Below are positions 38,554 through 47,364 of a stretch of DNA of 64,000 nucleotides, in pieces. The notes beneath the pieces are model-generated. The model was given only the letters and a program-made list of their open reading frames with translations, ran no database searches and had not been told where the DNA came from. A program made the position numbers and the translations under genes. Origin of the DNA: Bacillus kwashiorkori (GTDB lineage: Bacteria > Bacillota > Bacilli > Bacillales > Caldibacillaceae); the NCBI RefSeq assembly GCF_001375515.1, contig NZ_CTDX01000016.1:124001-188000 (forward strand), in the 5' to 3' direction. Each line of letters begins with the position of its first letter. Position 1 is the stretch's first letter.

Positions 38554-39528
38554 ATGACTAGTTTAAAACAAATTTATATGATAACAGGTATTGTCATTGG
38601 AATAATTTTCTTGGCAATTGTCGGCTTTACTAGCTGGTATACTGTGGATGAATCAGAACAAGCAATTGTTCTAACATTTGGAAAGGCAGAGCCACCAATA
38701 ACGGATCCAGGGTTAAAATTCAAATTACCTTGGCCAATTCAAACGGTAGAAAAATTATCAAAAGAAACATTTATTGTCCAATTTGGGTATGAAGAAAAAG
38801 AAGGGAAATTAATTTCTGAAAATGAAAAAGACACGAAGATGATCACTGGTGATGAAAATATCGTCATCGCAGATTTAGTTGTTCAATGGAAAATCACTGA
38901 TCCAGCGAAATTTTTATTTAACGCAGATAATCCGAGAGAAATCATTTACGATGCTACAAGTGCATCATTAAGAAGTATTATCGGAAATTCCAAAATAGAT
39001 GACGCATTAACTTCTGGTAGAGCAGAAATAGAAGGAAATGTTCGTGAACTATTAACGAATTTAATTACAAAATACGATATCGGTGTTTCCATTCTAGCTG
39101 TTAAACTACAAGATGTAGAGTTGCCGAATGAGGAAGTGCGGAAGGCATTTACTAATGTAACAGACGCTCGGGAAACGATGAATACGAAAATAAATGAAGC
39201 GAATAAATATAAAAACCAAAAACTTAATGAAGCACTCGGTGAAAAAGATGCGATTATTTCTAAGGCAGAAGGGGAAAAGGCAGCCCGATTGGAACAAGCC
39301 CGGGGGGATGTTGCTGTTTTTAGTAAGTTATATGAGCAATATAAAACAAACCCAGCTGTAACTAGGGAACGATTAATAATTGAAACATTGGAACAAGTAT
39401 TACCAAATGCAGAAATTTACATTATGAACGATGATGGTAATACGTTAAAATACTTCCCAATCCGTCCGTTAGAAAATACACAACCAAAGACACAAACTCA
39501 GGAAGGAAGTGGCAATAATAATGAGTAA
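38554..39528 (+). CDS. hflK: HflK, SPFH-domain modulator of FtsH
   Basis: The 324-residue product has one N-terminal membrane helix (about 11-29) and an SPFH/band-7 domain (VDESEQAIVLTFGKAEPPITDPGLKFKLP), then a long charged helix (about 210-260) and the VLPNAEIYIMND tail usual in HflK. HflK pairs with HflC in a membrane cage around FtsH. AAAGGGAG precedes the ATG. The pair sits between phoR and polA, where B. subtilis has neither gene. Confidence 0.9.
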   Translation: MTSLKQIYMITGIVIGIIFLAIVGFTSWYTVDESEQAIVLTFGKAEPPITDPGLKFKLPWPIQTVEKLSKETFIVQFGYEEKEGKLISENEKDTKMITGDENIVIADLVVQWKITDPAKFLFNADNPREIIYDATSASLRSIIGNSKIDDALTSGRAEIEGNVRELLTNLITKYDIGVSILAVKLQDVELPNEEVRKAFTNVTDARETMNTKINEANKYKNQKLNEALGEKDAIISKAEGEKAARLEQARGDVAVFSKLYEQYKTNPAVTRERLIIETLEQVLPNAEIYIMNDDGNTLKYFPIRPLENTQPKTQTQEGSGNNNE

Positions 39529-40444
39529 TGTCGTGGATATGGAACAAAAAAATGACTTTCCGGTTAGAAAATTTATCAAAATTGGTATTTTCTTTTTCGT
39601 GTTAATTGCAGTTCTCGTTTTAGTATTGACTAATGTTTTTATTGCGAAAGAAGGAGAGTATAAAGTAGTTCGTCAATTTGGGGAAGTTGTGCGCATTGAA
39701 GACGAACCTGGTTTATACATTAAAATACCATTTATTCAAACTGTTACTACTTTACCAAAATACCAATTAACATATGATGTAACAGAAGCAGAAATTAATA
39801 CGAAAGATAAAAAACGGATGCTAATAGATAATTATGCAATTTGGCGCATTGCCAATCCGAAAGACATGATAAGTAATGCGAGAACGATTGAAAACGCAAT
39901 GTCCAGAATGGATGAATTTATTTATTCTGTTGTTAGATCAGAACTTGGTCGCCTCAATTATGATGAAATAATTAATGATGAAAAATCATCTCGCGGCAGT
40001 CTCAATGATCGAATAACGGAACAAGTGAATCATTTATTAGCCAATGATAAATACGGTATTATCGTAACAGACGTCCGGATTAAACGGACGGACCTACCTG
40101 AAGAGAACGAGCAATCTGTTTATACGAGGATGATTTCAGAACGGGAATCAACAGCTCAGGAGTATTTATCGAAGGGGGATGCAGATAAAAATCGGATTAT
40201 AGCAGAAACTGACCGGGAAATCCGAGAAATGCTTTCAAAAGCTCAGGCAGATGCAGAAGTAATTCGCGCTGAAGGGGAAGGGGAAGCAGCAAAGATATAT
40301 AACGAAGCATTCTCTAAAGACCCAGAATTTTATCAGCTGTATCGTACGTTAGAATCATATAAGAAAACAATTAATGATAGAACAGTTATTGTGTTACCGT
40401 CTAATTCTCCTTACGCTCGACTTTTACAAGGGTATTTAGATTAA
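39521..40444 (+). CDS. hflC: HflC, SPFH-domain modulator of FtsH
   Basis: The product is 307 residues. One membrane helix (about 18-38) is followed by the SPFH domain (KEGEYKVVRQFGEVVRIEDEPGLYIKIPF) and the C-terminal segment ending RTVIVLPSNSPYARLLQGYL. The order hflK then hflC matches other bacteria. ATG 39521 overlaps the hflK stop by 8 bp and has AGGAAGGAAG about 11 bp upstream; a GTG at 39509 overlaps that site. Translation is coupled to hflK. A nested terminator follows. Confidence 0.9.
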   Translation: MSNVVDMEQKNDFPVRKFIKIGIFFFVLIAVLVLVLTNVFIAKEGEYKVVRQFGEVVRIEDEPGLYIKIPFIQTVTTLPKYQLTYDVTEAEINTKDKKRMLIDNYAIWRIANPKDMISNARTIENAMSRMDEFIYSVVRSELGRLNYDEIINDEKSSRGSLNDRITEQVNHLLANDKYGIIVTDVRIKRTDLPEENEQSVYTRMISERESTAQEYLSKGDADKNRIIAETDREIREMLSKAQADAEVIRAEGEGEAAKIYNEAFSKDPEFYQLYRTLESYKKTINDRTVIVLPSNSPYARLLQGYLD

Positions 40445-40484
40445 TAACGTTCCTTCCTTAAAAGTGTGTAATGAATTTATAAAG

Positions 40485-40546
40485 CCCGTCGTTTAATTAT
40501 TTCTTTATTCCGTGTTAGAATAAAGGGAGGAAACGACGGGTTTTTT
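40485..40546 (+). terminator. nested-stem terminator of hflKC
   Basis: CCCGTCGTTT (40485-40494) pairs perfectly with AAACGACGGG (40531-40540), followed by TTTTTTAT. Inside, CTTTATTC (40503-40510) pairs with GAATAAAG (40518-40525). Confidence 0.88.
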
Positions 40547-40583
40547 ATGTTGATAATATAAAAAAATAGGGAGGCAATGTCCT

Positions 40584-43217
40584 TTGAATAAAAAATTAGT
40601 TTTAATTGATGGAAATAGTATTGCATACAGAGCATTTTTCGCTTTGCCATTACTTAACAATGATAAAGGAATACATACAAATGCCATTTACGGTTTTGCA
40701 ATGATGTTAGCAAAGATAATTGAAGAAGAAAAACCGACACATATGTTAGTTGCATTTGATGCGGGGAAAACGACGTTCCGACATTCGACATTTAAAGAAT
40801 ATAAGGGAGGAAGACAAAAAACGCCACCCGAATTATCTGAACAATTTCCGTATATTCGTGAATTATTAAATGCCTATCAAATTGCTCAATATGAATTAGA
40901 AAATTATGAAGCAGATGATATTATCGGTACGTTAGCTAAACAGGCAGAGGAACAAGGTTATGATGTGAGAATAGTCTCTGGAGACAAAGATTTAACCCAA
41001 TTAGCATCTGAGAAAACAACTGTTTATGTAACGAAAAAAGGTGTTACTGATATGGAAGTATATACACCGGATCATATTCTCGAAAAATATGGCTTAACAG
41101 TAGAGCAAATAATTGATATGAAAGGCTTAATGGGCGATGCAAGTGATAATATTCCAGGGGTACCAGGTGTTGGAGAAAAAACGGCGATAAAATTATTAAA
41201 GGAATATACAACAATAGAGAATCTACTTTCTTCTTTAGATAAAATAAGTGGTAAGAAATTAAAAGAGAATTTGACAACGTATCAAGAACAAGCATTAATG
41301 AGCAAAGAATTGGCAATGATTGAACGCAATGCTCCAATCGATATATCACTAGCTAAAATTCACTTTTCCGGTGCAAATGAAAGTCAACTAACTTCTTTAT
41401 ATAAAGAATTAAATTTCCAATCATTGTTAGAAAAAATGCCATCTGCTGCAACTGCCGTTGAAAAACGAGAATTAACTTCTATTAACTTTAAGTTAGTTGA
41501 AAAGATATCAGAAGAAATGTTATCCGACAATAGTGCTTTTTACATAGAAATATTGGAAGAAAACTATCATTATGCACCAATATTAGGGTTTAGTATTGTT
41601 AATGATTCAGGAACATATTATATTCCACTTCATGTAGCGTTACAATCGGAAACATTTAAAGCATGGTTAAGTAATGAGAAGAGCAGTAAATTTGTATATG
41701 ATGTAAAACGTTCCATCGTATCATTAAGAAATCATGGGATTGAATTAAAAGGTGTGCAATTCGATTTACTAATTGCGTCCTATCTTTTGAATCCTTCAGA
41801 AACTATTCAAGATTTTAGTGATGTTGCCAGAACCCATAATTATACGGAAGTCCTTTCTGATGATGTTGTTTATGGGAAAGGGGCAAAACGGTCTCCATTA
41901 ACAGATGAAAAAAGAGCAGAACATATTGTAAGAAAAGCAGTTGCTATTTATGAATTAAAAGATATACTCCTAAAGGAACTAACCGATAATGAACAATTTG
42001 ATTTATATAAGCAATTAGAAATGCCATTATCGGTTATTTTAGCAAAAATGGAAAGTACTGGAGTAAAACTGGATATTCAGCGAATACAAGAAATGGGTAC
42101 CGAAATATCTGGACAATTAAAAGCTATAGAAGAACGAATATTCGAGTTGGCAGGGGAAAAATTCAATATTAACTCTCCGAAACAATTAGCAGTTATTTTG
42201 TTTGAAAAACTGGGCTTGCCAGTGATTAAAAAGACAAAAACTGGTTACTCCACAGCAGCAGATGTGTTAGAGAAATTGCAACATGAACATGAAATTATTG
42301 AACAAATATTACATTATCGTCAGCTCGGTAAGCTCCAATCAACTTATATTGAAGGATTATTAAAAGTTGTTAATAAAGAAACTGAAAAAGTGCATACTCG
42401 TTTTAATCAAGCATTAACACAGACAGGACGATTAAGTTCTACTGACCCTAATTTACAAAATATCCCGATTCGTTTAGAAGAGGGGAGAAAAATTCGCCAA
42501 GCATTTGTTCCATCCGAACAAGATTGGGTCATATTTGCAGCCGATTATTCTCAAATTGAACTACGCGTATTAGCTCATATTTCTGGTGATGAACGGCTTA
42601 TTGATGCTTTCAAAAATGGACATGATATTCATACAAAGACGGCAATGGATGTTTTCCATGTATCGGAAGAAGAAGTAACAAGTAATATGCGCCGCCAAGC
42701 AAAAGCTGTTAACTTTGGGATTGTATATGGCATAAGTGATTATGGCTTATCACAAAACTTAGGGATTACGAGAAAGGAAGCAGCTCAATTTATAGATAAA
42801 TACTTTGAAATCTTTCCGGGCGTGAAACAATTTATGAGTGATATCGTTCAAGAAGTGAAACAAACTGGTTATGTTAAGACCTTGCTAAATCGACGCCGTT
42901 ATATCCCGGAAATTACGAGCCGTAATTTTAATATTCGCAGCTTTGCTGAACGGACAGCGATGAACACACCAATTCAAGGTAGTGCTGCGGATATAATTAA
43001 AAAAGCGATGGTAGACATGGCTGAGCGATTGACGCAGGAAAAACTGAAAGCACGACTATTATTACAAGTACATGACGAATTGATTTTTGAAGCACCGAAA
43101 GAGGAAGTAGAGAAACTTAAAATCATTGTTCCAGATGTAATGGAAAATACAATTGAATTAAAAGTACCATTGAAGGTGGACTATGCATACGGCCCAACTT
43201 GGTTTGATGCGAAATAA
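40584..43217 (+). CDS. polA: DNA polymerase I
   Basis: The 877-residue product has the 5' nuclease domain (1-290: VLIDGNSIAYRAFFALP, GDKDLTQLAS and the GVPGVGEKTA helix-hairpin-helix), a vestigial 3'-5' exonuclease domain whose first catalytic motif reads FYIEILEEN and lacks the D-x-E pair, as in other Bacillus Pol I, and a polymerase domain with motif A (ADYSQIELRVLAHIS), the O-helix (RRQAKAVNFGIVYG) and motif C (LLQVHDELIFE). It fills gaps in repair and removes Okazaki primers. Translation starts at TTG 40584 after AGGGAGG. mutM and coaE follow on the same strand, forming a repair cluster. Confidence 0.97.
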   Translation: MNKKLVLIDGNSIAYRAFFALPLLNNDKGIHTNAIYGFAMMLAKIIEEEKPTHMLVAFDAGKTTFRHSTFKEYKGGRQKTPPELSEQFPYIRELLNAYQIAQYELENYEADDIIGTLAKQAEEQGYDVRIVSGDKDLTQLASEKTTVYVTKKGVTDMEVYTPDHILEKYGLTVEQIIDMKGLMGDASDNIPGVPGVGEKTAIKLLKEYTTIENLLSSLDKISGKKLKENLTTYQEQALMSKELAMIERNAPIDISLAKIHFSGANESQLTSLYKELNFQSLLEKMPSAATAVEKRELTSINFKLVEKISEEMLSDNSAFYIEILEENYHYAPILGFSIVNDSGTYYIPLHVALQSETFKAWLSNEKSSKFVYDVKRSIVSLRNHGIELKGVQFDLLIASYLLNPSETIQDFSDVARTHNYTEVLSDDVVYGKGAKRSPLTDEKRAEHIVRKAVAIYELKDILLKELTDNEQFDLYKQLEMPLSVILAKMESTGVKLDIQRIQEMGTEISGQLKAIEERIFELAGEKFNINSPKQLAVILFEKLGLPVIKKTKTGYSTAADVLEKLQHEHEIIEQILHYRQLGKLQSTYIEGLLKVVNKETEKVHTRFNQALTQTGRLSSTDPNLQNIPIRLEEGRKIRQAFVPSEQDWVIFAADYSQIELRVLAHISGDERLIDAFKNGHDIHTKTAMDVFHVSEEEVTSNMRRQAKAVNFGIVYGISDYGLSQNLGITRKEAAQFIDKYFEIFPGVKQFMSDIVQEVKQTGYVKTLLNRRRYIPEITSRNFNIRSFAERTAMNTPIQGSAADIIKKAMVDMAERLTQEKLKARLLLQVHDELIFEAPKEEVEKLKIIVPDVMENTIELKVPLKVDYAYGPTWFDAK

Positions 43218-43244
43218 AAGCGTAAGTAGAAAGAAGTGTAATAG

Positions 43245-44072
43245 ATGCCTGAATTACCAGAAGTAGAAACGGTAAGAAAAACGTTGGAAAAATTAGTGAT
43301 TGGCAAAACAATTGCTTTTGTAGAAGTATATTGGCCGAAGATTATTAAGGAACCTGCTGATATCGATGAGTTTAAGCTTTTGTTAAAAGGACAAACAATA
43401 AGAGAAATTGGTAGGAAAGGAAAATTTCTCATTTTTTATTTAGATGATATCGTACTCGTATCTCATTTGCGAATGGAAGGGAAATATGGAGTTTATCCAA
43501 AATCCGAACAATTAGATAAACATACCCATGTCATTTTTTCTTTTACCGATGAAACGGAACTACGCTATCGAGATGTTCGTAAATTTGGGACGATGCATGT
43601 TTTTCCGAAGGGGACAGAGTTTGACAAGCTGCCGTTATCCCGTCTAGGACTAGAACCCTTTACTAAACAATTTACAACAGCCTATTTAAAAAAATCTTTA
43701 GAAAAAACGACAAGAAATATTAAAGCAGTTTTACTCGATCAAACAATTGTCACTGGCTTAGGTAATATTTACGTGGATGAAGCATTATTTCGTGCAAAAA
43801 TTCACCCTGAAAGAATTGCTAACACTCTTTCTGATAATGAAATAAAACAATTAAGAAAACAAATAATTGCCACGTTAGAAGAAGCGGTAGCAAAAGGGGG
43901 AAGTACCATTCGCTCCTATGTTAACTCCCAAGGAGAAATAGGCATGTTTCAATTGGAATTAAATGCTTATGGTCAAACAGGTCAGCCGTGCAAGCGCTGT
44001 GGCACTGCTATTGAAAAAATAAAAGTTAGCGGGAGGGGCACTCATATTTGTCCTAAATGTCAACGACTATAA
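43245..44072 (+). CDS. mutM: formamidopyrimidine-DNA glycosylase
   Basis: The 275-residue product removes 8-oxoguanine and formamidopyrimidines and nicks the abasic site. Its N-terminus MPELPEVETV provides the catalytic proline (P2 after Met removal) and glutamate (E3). The H2TH region is around LGNIYVDEALF, and the C-terminal zinc finger is C-x2-C-x16-C-x2-C (CKRCGT...CPKC). It starts 27 bp after polA with AAAGAAGTG as a modest ribosome binding site, so it is likely co-transcribed. Confidence 0.97.
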   Translation: MPELPEVETVRKTLEKLVIGKTIAFVEVYWPKIIKEPADIDEFKLLLKGQTIREIGRKGKFLIFYLDDIVLVSHLRMEGKYGVYPKSEQLDKHTHVIFSFTDETELRYRDVRKFGTMHVFPKGTEFDKLPLSRLGLEPFTKQFTTAYLKKSLEKTTRNIKAVLLDQTIVTGLGNIYVDEALFRAKIHPERIANTLSDNEIKQLRKQIIATLEEAVAKGGSTIRSYVNSQGEIGMFQLELNAYGQTGQPCKRCGTAIEKIKVSGRGTHICPKCQRL

Positions 44073-44202
44073 ACTTACCTACGTGAAAGCCACCCACCTT
44101 ATCATTTGAAATAATGAAAAGTACGTAAATTGTGGAAGAAATACCCATTCATGTTCATTTTAGTAATAGCGTAAGCGTAAAGAACGCTTTGAACAAAAGA
44201 AA

Positions 44203-44250
44203 AGCTCCCCTCATACAATAGGATAGGTGTTGTAGAGGAGGGAGTTTTTT
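44203..44250 (+). other. hairpin covering the ytaF ribosome binding site
   Basis: The left arm AAAAGCTCCCCTC faces GAGGAGGGAGTTTTTT on the right, giving a terminator-like stem with a U-tract. The right arm contains GAGGAGGG, the only good ribosome binding site for ytaF, which starts a few bases later. Confidence 0.6.
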
Positions 44251-44255
44251 CGTTT

Positions 44256-44888
44256 ATGGATATTTTCGTCCTATTGTTACTAGCATTAGCAGTAAGTATT
44301 GATAGTTTTTCAGTCGGTTTTACTTACGGATTAAGGAAAATGATCATTCCGTTTCATGCAATCGTTATTATTGCATGTTTTTCAAGCTTGTCACTATTTT
44401 TTGCTTCAGTTTTAGGAAAATATATTGGGAAAATATTATCAGAAAATGTTAGTAATACAATCGGCGGGATAATTCTTATCTTACTAGGCGTGTGGGCACT
44501 ATTTCAATTTTTTCGTGAGCATAAAGAAGAAGTTGTAACGAATGAAAGTAAAGTTTTGTTCAAATTAGAAATGAAATCAATTGGGGTAGTTATTCATATA
44601 TTAAAAAAGCCGATGTCTGCGGATTTAGATCGTTCTGGGTCCATTAAAGGTTTGGAGGCAGTATTGTTAGGAATTGCATTATCCTTAGATGCATTAGGCG
44701 CAGGACTTGGTGCATCTATGCTCGGGTTTTCACCAATTTTACTAGCAATTACCGTTGGAATCATGAGTGCCGGCTTTGCTTTTATAGGAATAAAGATTGG
44801 CGCATCGGTTGCAAATGTCAAATGGGTCGAAAAATTTTCTTTTATTCCAGGGTTATTACTCATATTAATCGGTTTATGGAGGATATAA
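44256..44888 (+). CDS. ytaF: sporulation membrane protein YtaF (MntP-like fold)
   Basis: The 210-residue product has six predicted membrane helices in two inverted halves with paired acidic residues (LALAVSIDSFSVGFTYG and LLGIALSLDALGAGLGASM), the repeat pattern of the MntP-type manganese exporter superfamily. YtaF members are annotated as sporulation membrane proteins; transport of a cation is inferred from the fold only. It lies between mutM and coaE as in B. subtilis. Confidence 0.88.
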   Translation: MDIFVLLLLALAVSIDSFSVGFTYGLRKMIIPFHAIVIIACFSSLSLFFASVLGKYIGKILSENVSNTIGGIILILLGVWALFQFFREHKEEVVTNESKVLFKLEMKSIGVVIHILKKPMSADLDRSGSIKGLEAVLLGIALSLDALGAGLGASMLGFSPILLAITVGIMSAGFAFIGIKIGASVANVKWVEKFSFIPGLLLILIGLWRI

Positions 44889-44958
44889 ACGATAAAATGT
44901 TCGCTTTTTTCCATGAGATAATGCTAAAATAGAGGAAAAACTTGGAGGGACTCGACGT

Positions 44959-45558
44959 ATGACAGTGACGATAGCAATTACTGGTGGAATCGCGACAGGA
45001 AAATCAACCGTCAGTAAGATGATTCAAGAACTAAAGTTTACAGTTATAGATGCAGATATGGCAGCGAGGAAAGTCGTTGAGCCCAATGAATCCGCATATA
45101 AAGAGATAGTTGAAAAATTCGGGAAGGAAATTTTACAACCTGATAAAACAATTGACCGTGCAAAGTTAGGTTCGATAATTTTTCATGATGAAAACAAGCG
45201 AAAACTACTGAATTCTATTGTTCATCCAGCAGTTAGAAAGCAAATGCATGAAGAAATAGAGTCTGCTGTTCAACGGGGTGAAAGGGCTATTTTCTTGGAT
45301 ATCCCGCTATTGTATGAAAGTAATTTAACACATATGGCAGAAAAAGTGATTGTAGTTTATGTTGATCAAGAGACACAGTTGGAGAGATTAATGGCTAGAA
45401 ACCATTTGTCAAAGGAAGATGCTCTTGCTAGAATTCAATCTCAACTTTCCATTGAAGAAAAGCGGAAACTAGCAAATGCAGTTATCGACAACCGTAGTAC
45501 AATTGCCTATACAAAGCAACAACTAATGAATATATTGACTGAATGGGGCATTCTGTAA
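44959..45558 (+). CDS. coaE: dephospho-CoA kinase
   Basis: The 199-residue product phosphorylates dephospho-CoA in the last step of CoA synthesis. The P-loop is GGIATGKST (residues 9-17); the ATP/CoA site segments DADMAARKVVEP and DIPLLYESN are present. Length is normal. TTGGAGGGA precedes the ATG. It ends at a strong terminator. Confidence 0.96.
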   Translation: MTVTIAITGGIATGKSTVSKMIQELKFTVIDADMAARKVVEPNESAYKEIVEKFGKEILQPDKTIDRAKLGSIIFHDENKRKLLNSIVHPAVRKQMHEEIESAVQRGERAIFLDIPLLYESNLTHMAEKVIVVYVDQETQLERLMARNHLSKEDALARIQSQLSIEEKRKLANAVIDNRSTIAYTKQQLMNILTEWGIL

Positions 45559-45612
45559 GTTCAGAACAACAATGAATACTTCTATAAAACAATTTTCATC
45601 AAGATAATCAAT

Positions 45613-45656
45613 AACCATGGCATCTTAAAAGGAAAGTAGCTGCCATGGTTTTTTTA
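45613..45656 (+). terminator. terminator of coaE
   Basis: AACCATGGCA (45613-45622) pairs perfectly with TGCCATGGTT (45641-45650), followed by TTTTT. Confidence 0.9.
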
Positions 45657-45746
45657 TGGAAAATTTAATGTAAAAGTATAACACATTTCCTATTCTTTCC
45701 AAAAACAGAATGGAACGCTTGTCGAAATATAACTCTAAATAATTAA

Positions 45747-45775
45747 TTGAAAAAACAAGGCAATATTATTATACG
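45747..45775 (+). promoter_or_regulatory. promoter of gapB
   Basis: TTGAAA (45747-45752) and TATACG (45770-45775) are separated by 17 bp, with a predicted start near 45782. Confidence 0.6.
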
Positions 45776-45787
45776 TCTTACATAATA

Positions 45788-45798
45788 TATGTTATACT
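45788..45798 (+). promoter_or_regulatory. CcpN-type operator at gapB
   Basis: TATGTTATACT fits the CcpN box TRTGHYATAYW at every position. It lies just after the predicted gapB transcription start. CcpN represses gapB and pckA on glycolytic sugars in B. subtilis. Only one perfect box was found; a second is usual. Confidence 0.6.
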
Positions 45799-45847
45799 AA
45801 TTAACGGTAATATAACAAAATGTACATCATAAAACAGGAGGCTCATG

Positions 45848-46879
45848 ATGGGGAGAAAAATAGCAATTAACGGTTTTGGCAGAATTGGGCGGATGGTTTT
45901 TCGAAAAGCAATGATGGATGAAGAATTGTCAGTAGTAGCAATAAATGCAAGCTATCCAGCGGAAACGTTAGCACATTTAATTAAATATGATACAGTACAT
46001 GGGAAATATCCTCATGATGTTGAAATTGGTGAAAATAGTTTAATAGTTAATGGGAAAAAGGTTCTATTATTAAATAACCGAAATCCAGAACTATTACCGT
46101 GGGATAAATTACAAATAGATATTGTCGTGGAAGCAACAGGAAAATTTAATTCGCGTGACAAAGCAGAATTACATTTGAAGGCAGGTGCAAAAAAGGTAGT
46201 ATTAACTGCTCCTGGGAAAAATGAAGATGTCACAATCGTTGTAGGGGTAAATGATTGTGATCTTGAGATTGATAATCACCATATTATTTCCAACGCATCT
46301 TGTACTACTAATTGTTTAGCACCTGTAGCTAAAGTATTAGATGAGCAGTTCGGAATTGTAAACGGTTTTATGACGACGGTTCATGCTTATACAAATGATC
46401 AAAATAATTTAGATAATCCGCATAAAGATTTACGTAGAGCTAGGGCTTGTGCACAATCCATTATACCAACTACGACAGGAGCAGCGAAAGCAATTTCAAA
46501 AGTATTGCCACAGCTATCAGGAAGACTGCATGGTATGGCATTACGAGTACCAACACCGAACGTTTCTTTAGTTGATTTAGTAGTTGATTTGGAAAAAGAA
46601 GTGACGATAGAGGAAATAAATGCAGCATTCCAAACAGCCAGTGAAAATAAGTTAAAGGGAATTCTAGATATCACATTCGAACCACTCGTTTCCACTGATT
46701 TTAATACAAATGATCATTCCTCGATTGTTGATGGTTTATCAACAATGGTAATTGATAGTAAAAAGGTGAAAGTTCTAGCTTGGTACGATAATGAGTGGGG
46801 ATATTCCTGCCGTGTCGTTGATTTAGTAAAAATAGTTGCCAATGAAATGAATAAGCAGATGGAACTAAGTACAATTTAA
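45848..46879 (+). CDS. gapB: gluconeogenic glyceraldehyde-3-phosphate dehydrogenase GapB
   Basis: The product is 343 residues. The Rossmann loop INGFGRIGRMVFRKA is followed by VAINASYPAETLAHLIKYDT, in which the usual NAD-selecting aspartate after the second strand (as in VAVND of GapA) is absent, fitting the NADP preference of GapB. The catalytic cysteine is in SNASCTTNCLAPVAK. It runs in the gluconeogenic direction. ATG 45848 has AGGAGG at 7 bp; ATG 45845 is in frame. speD follows, as in B. subtilis, but behind its own promoter here. Confidence 0.94.
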   Translation: MGRKIAINGFGRIGRMVFRKAMMDEELSVVAINASYPAETLAHLIKYDTVHGKYPHDVEIGENSLIVNGKKVLLLNNRNPELLPWDKLQIDIVVEATGKFNSRDKAELHLKAGAKKVVLTAPGKNEDVTIVVGVNDCDLEIDNHHIISNASCTTNCLAPVAKVLDEQFGIVNGFMTTVHAYTNDQNNLDNPHKDLRRARACAQSIIPTTTGAAKAISKVLPQLSGRLHGMALRVPTPNVSLVDLVVDLEKEVTIEEINAAFQTASENKLKGILDITFEPLVSTDFNTNDHSSIVDGLSTMVIDSKKVKVLAWYDNEWGYSCRVVDLVKIVANEMNKQMELSTI

Positions 46880-46991
46880 CTGTCCTTTTCTTTTATAGTT
46901 GATTATCATATAGTGGATACTTTATGTGCAGTTGAAAAATTCCACTTGCAACAATCAGCTCTTGTCCATATATACAAATAAATATGAAAGC

Positions 46992-47060
46992 AAGGCTTAA
47001 TTCCAAAAAAGGTACAAAACATGAAAAATTGTCTTTGTACCAGGGTTAAGCCTTTTTTAT
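46992..47060 (+). terminator. nested-stem terminator of gapB
   Basis: AAGGCTTAA (46992-47000) pairs perfectly with TTAAGCCTT (47046-47054), followed by TTTTAT. Inside, GGTACAAA (47011-47018) pairs with TTTGTACC (47034-47041). Confidence 0.9.
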
Positions 47061-47195
47061 GTTAGTGACAAGTATGACTAACTTAAAAAAAGCATAAAAT
47101 GATTAAGATGGATGGAAGAGAAACTCTTGTTTCAACGAAATAAGTGGAGATGAAGACTTTCGACTGATGGATTCTGCATTTTTTGCAGTTTTTTA

Positions 47196-47224
47196 TTGAA
47201 AAGTAAATAGAAACAAAGTATACT
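47196..47224 (+). promoter_or_regulatory. sigma-A promoter of speD
   Basis: TTGAAA (47196-47201) and TATACT (47219-47224) are separated by exactly 17 bp. The predicted start near 47231 leaves a leader of about 134 nt. A short CTGCA/TGCAG hairpin with a T-run lies just upstream. Confidence 0.75.
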
Positions 47225-47230
47225 AGGAAT

Positions 47231-47364
47231 CGTGTAACAAAATTAACTACTTAAAGGGTTAGGACCTCTTCGGACTAACTTTCCCCCGTGGTAGTTATAC
47301 GTTTCATGTACACTCTTTTGAAACTAATTGTCTGTACAGGAAAATTGGAAAAGGGGGGGCTCAT
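47231..47364 (+). ncRNA. structured leader RNA of speD, unclassified
   Basis: TAACTAC (47244-47250) pairs with GTAGTTA (47291-47297), enclosing an inner hairpin closed by GTTAG (47258-47262) and CTAAC (47275-47279) with flanking AAA/TTT. A CCCCC run (47283-47287) at the base of the domain could pair with the speD ribosome binding site GGGGGGG (47353-47359). A later TGTACA...TGTACA pair (47307-47338) forms another hairpin. I do not recognise a named riboswitch class. Control of speD translation is inferred only from layout. Confidence 0.5.

Noticed and set aside
47231-47364. speD leader as a known SAM or preQ1 riboswitch
   Set aside because: The conserved cores of those classes that I know are not visible in the sequence.
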